DNA of 6,918 nucleotides, taken from assembly GCA_903970295.1 (NCBI GenBank), contig CAJCHQ010000225.1, positions 1 through 6,918 on the forward strand, read 5' to 3'. The notes beneath the pieces are model-generated. The model ran no database searches and was not told the DNA's origin. It saw nothing but the letters and a program-made list of their open reading frames with translations. A program made the translations under genes and the position numbers. The stretch comes from Bryobacterales bacterium. GTDB lineage: Bacteria > Cyanobacteriota > Vampirovibrionia > Obscuribacterales > Obscuribacteraceae. Positions 4,412 to 6,918 of this stretch are shown here, piece by piece. Each line of letters starts with the position of its first letter. Within the stretch, counting starts at the first letter, position 1.

Positions 4412-5682
4412 TGTCCGAATTGAATAAGGACGTGCCGCTCTTACAAGCGTTTCAACCAACAGAAACTTCACCTGCCAACGTCGTCAGTACAGTAGATGCG
4501 GCGACCGTTTCTGCACCGGCGACCGTGACAAATACACAGGGGGATATTACTTCTGCACCGCCTGCAGTGACGGATGCGCAAGTAGTTGCAACTAGTGCAC
4601 CAGCGACCGCGGCGACCACATCGGGAGATGCCGCTAGCACTTCAGTGCCTCCTACTGCTACTGCTACTGTTGCAAGTGAAACCGCCACCCCCGCGACGGC
4701 TACCACCCCTGCCTCGCCTGTGGCAGTTGCAACCAACAGCGGCGCACTATCAAGCGATGGAACCAGCAATGCATTGCAGCCATCTGGCGAAGGTGTTCTG
4801 GGTGGTGTACTTTGGGGCGTCGATGGTCATCCCGAATGGGGCGGTTCATACAGCAACCTGACACCACAACAACAAGCAGACGCTGTAAAAGCTATGGGTC
4901 TGGGCATTTATCAGGGCGATATCAACTCGTCCAGCACTGCCCAGACGCAGGCTCTGCTGAACGCCACTCAAGCCGACGGCCTGCAATTCCTCGCCAATAT
5001 TGGTGCCTCTCCGAACTCATTTACCAGCGCGCAGCAGGCTTACAACGAATCGTATCAGGAGGGTGCGGCCGAAGGACAGCAGTTCGGCTCGCAAATTAAG
5101 TTGTGGCAATTAGGTAATGAGATGGATGGATTCGCTGAGTCGAGTCCAGCCAACTTTCAAATCGCTCAATCTGAAATTCAAGGGCTCACTGATGGATTGA
5201 AATCAACGGATCCAACCGCGCAAACGATTGTGAATAGCACTGATCAGCCAACGGGCATCCAGTTTTTGCAGCAGCTGCAGGCCGATGGAGTGAACTGGGA
5301 TATCACCGGCTTTCATTCCTACACGCAGAATGGTGATGTCGCTGACAGTGGTGATGGCACCACGCTAGCCGCTGACGCCGCTTTAGGCAAACCGATCTAT
5401 GTCACCGAGTTCAATGGCTGGTCTTCCTCGGATGGTTCAACTGGACCATCTGCTCTTCCCGGAAACGATCAACTCATCACCAATTCGATGAACAGTATAA
5501 AGAGCGTGGCACAGCAGTACGACATCATTGGTGCCAATATGTACGAACTGCTCAATCAGCCTGAAATCAGTGGTTCCGAAGGTCAGTTCGGCGTGCTCAA
5601 TGCTGACGGCAGCCCCACAGTTACATCGAATGCAGTCACAGCTTATATGAATTCAGGCGGGCAGGTGACTGCCACAAGCTGA
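4408..5682 (+). CDS. Clan GH-A-like TIM-barrel glycoside hydrolase with Ala/Thr/Pro-rich linker
   Basis: Predicted retaining glycosidase; the family and substrate are not recognised. Numbered from ATG 4408 (424 residues): residues 1-34 are a helical lead-in, 35-128 a low-complexity A/T/P/S/V linker with imperfect 14-16-residue repeats, and 129-424 the catalytic region. Marks of the clan are LWQLGNE with candidate acid/base E238 after strand 4, GFHSY (H303, Y305), and KPIYVTEFNGW with candidate nucleophile E334 on strand 7. The end, GANMYELLN then QFGVLNADGSP, is also typical of such barrels. No signal peptide, anchor or sorting motif is seen, odd for an enzyme with a linker of extracellular type. 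The frame opens after TAG 4324, with TTG 4339 as an alternative start and ATG 4411 better spaced from GGAAG (4401-4405). The true N-terminus may be the preceding ORF through a frame break. Confidence 0.8.
   Translation: MMSELNKDVPLLQAFQPTETSPANVVSTVDAATVSAPATVTNTQGDITSAPPAVTDAQVVATSAPATAATTSGDAASTSVPPTATATVASETATPATATTPASPVAVATNSGALSSDGTSNALQPSGEGVLGGVLWGVDGHPEWGGSYSNLTPQQQADAVKAMGLGIYQGDINSSSTAQTQALLNATQADGLQFLANIGASPNSFTSAQQAYNESYQEGAAEGQQFGSQIKLWQLGNEMDGFAESSPANFQIAQSEIQGLTDGLKSTDPTAQTIVNSTDQPTGIQFLQQLQADGVNWDITGFHSYTQNGDVADSGDGTTLAADAALGKPIYVTEFNGWSSSDGSTGPSALPGNDQLITNSMNSIKSVAQQYDIIGANMYELLNQPEISGSEGQFGVLNADGSPTVTSNAVTAYMNSGGQVTATS
4510..4689 (+). repeat. Imperfect coding repeats in the glycosidase linker
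   Basis: Units begin at 4510, 4552, 4594 and 4642; the first two are 42 bases, the later ones 48. Each encodes S(A/V)P(A/P) followed by T/A/V-rich residues, for example SAPATVTNTQGDIT and SAPPAVTDAQVVAT. The third and fourth diverge. Such repeats grow or shrink by slippage and usually form flexible, often glycosylated, spacers. Confidence 0.6.
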
Positions 5683-5703
5683 GTGACTCGTATAAGAGCA
5701 CTT

Positions 5704-5720
5704 GTGCGGAGCTTCCGCGC
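5704..5720 (+). other. GC-rich hairpin after the glycosidase stop codon
   Basis: GCGGA (5706-5710) pairs with TCCGC (5714-5718) around GCT, extended by a U-G and a G-C pair to 5704-5720. It lies 22 bases after the stop. No T run follows, so it is more likely an mRNA 3'-end stabiliser or a weak terminator than a full intrinsic terminator. Confidence 0.45.
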
Positions 5721-5754
5721 CACGGATCGGCTCATGTCAAGAATCTGTCCGTTT

Positions 5755-5774
5755 AGGAGATTATTATGGTTTGA
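5755..5774 (+). other. Strong Shine-Dalgarno with a two-codon ORF (Met-Val-stop)
   Basis: AGGAG (5755-5759) is well spaced before ATG 5766, but the frame reads ATG GTT TGA and ends at 5774. The stop directly abuts another ATG at 5775, in the same frame. This could be a minimal leader ORF that holds or reloads ribosomes upstream of the response regulator, or chance. Confidence 0.35.
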
Positions 5775-5858
5775 ATGGACAGGGACTACCCCTGCGTTTC
5801 CACCAACTGTCGTTGTACCAAAGAGATTGCGCTTTCAATTGATTTCTCAAGCAGCTGA
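5775..5858 (+). CDS. Possible 27-residue leader peptide
   Basis: A 27-codon frame begins directly after the two-codon ORF and ends 17 bases before the response regulator start. The product has three cysteines in eight residues (CVSTNCRC) and no recognised family. It lacks its own spaced ribosome binding site and would depend on re-initiation or on AGGAG at 5755-5759, 15 bases upstream. It may be a chance ORF. Confidence 0.2.
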   Translation: MDRDYPCVSTNCRCTKEIALSIDFSSS

Positions 5859-5875
5859 TCAGCGAGGTTCTAATC

Positions 5876-6622
5876 ATGGCCAAAGTTCTTCTAATCGAAG
5901 ACGAACAGGACATTGCAGCATTTGTCGTCAAGTTTTTGCAGAGCCGATTTCACGTTGTGGATTGGATTTCGGATGGAAAATCCGGCTACGAAATGCTCGG
6001 TAGAAGCGATTATGATGTTGTCATTCTCGATTTGGAATTGCCTGGCATGGATGGATTGGAAGTTTGCCGGCGGTACCGCTTCAATGGTGGCACGGCGCCA
6101 ATTTTGATCATGAGTGCTTCATCGCAAATCGAGATTAAGGTACAAGGATTGAACTACGGCGCTGACGATTTTCTCGTGAAACCGTTCGCCCCAGAAGAAT
6201 TGAGTGCCAGGATCGAGGCTTTATTGCGGAGAGGAAAATTGTCTCCTGCAGCTGGAATTCTTACCTATCACTCGGTGCGCCTGGATCCGACTACACACAG
6301 TGTCAAAGTAGATGGTCGCGAAGTAGCTTTGCTGCCGAAGGAGTTCGCGATTCTAGAGTTGTTATTGCGATACAAAGGAAAAGTTTTCAGTGCGGAAGGG
6401 ATCATCGATAACGCCTGGGGCATTGATGAAAGTCCGGCTCCAGACGTGATTCGCACGCATATAATGCGGTTGCGTCATAAGCTCGGCGGCGACGCGATAG
6501 TGCAAACGGTACACGGTGTCGGCTACAAAATTCCGCACGAAAAATTGCCGCAGAGTGGCGATAAACAGCAAGCACCAGCTTCGGTATCACAGCTGTCAGG
6601 AAATGGTCTTTTGGTACCGTAG
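5876..6622 (+). CDS. OmpR/PhoB-family two-component response regulator
   Basis: A DNA-binding regulator activated by phosphorylation. The 248-residue protein has a receiver domain (about 2-116) with the acidic pair E8-D9, phospho-acceptor D52 in VVILDLELPGMDG, switch residue S80 and lysine K102 in FLVKPF; F99 replaces the more usual tyrosine. A winged-helix output domain follows (about 128-220): LLPKEFAILELLL, recognition-helix region VIRTHIMRLRHKLGG, and the wing ending VQTVHGVGYKI. A polar tail of about 27 residues closes it. Start ATG 5876 has GAGGT at 5864-5868. No histidine kinase is in the window, so it is an orphan here or its kinase lies elsewhere. Proteins of this class bind direct repeats about 11 bases apart, which matches the array upstream of the glycosidase. 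That target is inference. Confidence 0.93.
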   Translation: MAKVLLIEDEQDIAAFVVKFLQSRFHVVDWISDGKSGYEMLGRSDYDVVILDLELPGMDGLEVCRRYRFNGGTAPILIMSASSQIEIKVQGLNYGADDFLVKPFAPEELSARIEALLRRGKLSPAAGILTYHSVRLDPTTHSVKVDGREVALLPKEFAILELLLRYKGKVFSAEGIIDNAWGIDESPAPDVIRTHIMRLRHKLGGDAIVQTVHGVGYKIPHEKLPQSGDKQQAPASVSQLSGNGLLVP

Positions 6623-6686
6623 CTTGTTTTTCGTAAGTTTTTTGGATGTTGCCTGCGCCCGTGCGCTTACGTAGAATAGTAGACGC

Positions 6687-6704
6687 ATTTCAAATTCTTG
6701 AAAT
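6687..6704. repeat. Perfect inverted repeat ATTTCAA-ATTC-TTGAAAT
   Basis: Seven-base arms are exact reverse complements around a four-base spacer. It lies in the non-coding stretch downstream of the response regulator. The AT-rich symmetry resembles an operator for a dimeric repressor, but it could also be part of a terminator region; no gene start lies close enough to decide. Confidence 0.4.
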
Positions 6705-6715
6705 GAAGAGCAGAG

Positions 6716-6752
6716 GCTCGCAGCGGGCAGTGATGTTACCACCCCTGCGAGC
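6716..6752. terminator. Long stem-loop between convergent ends
   Basis: GCTCGCAG (6716-6723) pairs perfectly with CTGCGAGC (6745-6752), and GGG (6725-6727) with CCC (6742-6744) after a bulged C, closing a 14-base loop. It lies between the response regulator and a possible - strand gene end, the usual place for a shared terminator. Neither side has a strong T run, so termination is plausible but unproven. Confidence 0.45.
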
Positions 6753-6793
6753 GTGCTAAATATCCAGTCTGGTTTTAGTCGGTTTTCAGTCGA

Positions 6794-6807
6794 ATCACCC
6801 GGGTGAT
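6794..6807. repeat. Perfect 14-base palindrome ATCACCCGGGTGAT
   Basis: The two seven-base halves are exact reverse complements with no spacer. It may be an operator or protein-binding site. A degenerate relative, ATCACCGGGTTGA, occurs at 6895-6907. Confidence 0.4.
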
Positions 6808-6843
6808 AGATGTACAAATTTCTCCCGAGTGGAAAGATGCCGT

Positions 6844-6918
6844 CTAGCTACGAGGCACAAACACGCGACGACCGCGCATGCCGCCAGAGGGTTCATCACC
6901 GGGTTGACGGCCGAAGCC
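6844..6918 (-). CDS. Possible C-terminal fragment of a - strand gene
   Basis: Read on the - strand from the window edge, 24 codons (GFGRQPGDEPSGG, then MRGRRVFVPRS) run to TAG at 6844-6846. Codon choice (CGT, CGC, GGC) resembles that of the clear genes here, and a Gly/Arg-rich tail is plausible. Another - strand frame and a + strand frame from ATG 6837 are also open across this short stretch, so the assignment is tentative. I recognise no family. Confidence 0.35.
   Translation of the reverse strand, partial: GFGRQPGDEPSGGMRGRRVFVPRS

Noticed and set aside
4452..4769. - strand Ala/Val-rich ORF in the linker region
   Set aside because: Its composition is simply the complement of the repetitive A/T/P linker codons; no start signal or family features.
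5683..6003. GTG-started ORF directly after the glycosidase stop
   Set aside because: No ribosome binding site, arginine-rich shadow-like composition, and it overlaps the well-supported response regulator by about 130 bases.

Overview
The window is a bacterial chromosome segment of mid-range GC, coding mostly on the + strand. Its core is the conserved translation and membrane-insertion cluster rpmH-rnpA-yidD-yidC-jag. The best taxonomic clue is YidC: between its second and third core membrane helices it carries an extra extracytoplasmic beta-rich domain, a layout I recall from cyanobacterial YidC/Alb3 proteins. With non-photosynthetic-looking neighbours this suggests a Cyanobacteria-related heterotroph (Vampirovibrionia/Melainabacteria, for example an Obscuribacter-like organism). 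This is inference; no rRNA or marker comparison was possible.

Layout. 1-883: a GNRA-loop hairpin terminator lies just upstream of a cytosolic glycerophosphodiester phosphodiesterase gene, which ends in a strong intrinsic terminator, so it is an independent unit. 884-1138: leader of the ribosomal-protein cluster, with a stem-loop and a weak promoter candidate. 1139-3813: rpmH, rnpA, yidD, yidC and jag, tightly packed (gaps of 1-14 nt, one 11-nt overlap) and very probably one operon; rnpA, yidD and yidC all start with GTG. RnpA carries an in-frame insertion that coincides with two DNA palindromes. 3814-4144: an AT-rich regulatory region with a perfect TATAAT, then four TCTACA-type hexamers spaced exactly 11 bp apart, followed 9 bp later by TATGAT. 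4145-5682: a well-initiated ORF whose reading frame appears to break into a clan GH-A-like glycosidase ORF. 5683-5875: a short spacer with a GC hairpin and a strong Shine-Dalgarno leading to a two-codon ORF. 5876-6622: an OmpR/PhoB-family response regulator without a kinase in view. 6623-6918: palindromes and a possible C-terminal fragment of a - strand gene.

How the parts may work together. RnpA (RNase P protein) and L34 serve RNA processing and translation; YidC, helped by YidD, inserts membrane proteins; Jag/KhpB binds RNA. The second half looks like a separate accessory unit. The 11-bp-phased hexamer array next to a -10 element has the architecture of promoters activated by OmpR/PhoB-type regulators, and just such a regulator is encoded directly after the glycosidase. 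I propose that this regulator controls the glycosidase gene. This regulatory pair and the apparent frame break in the glycosidase gene are the most interesting unexplained items.
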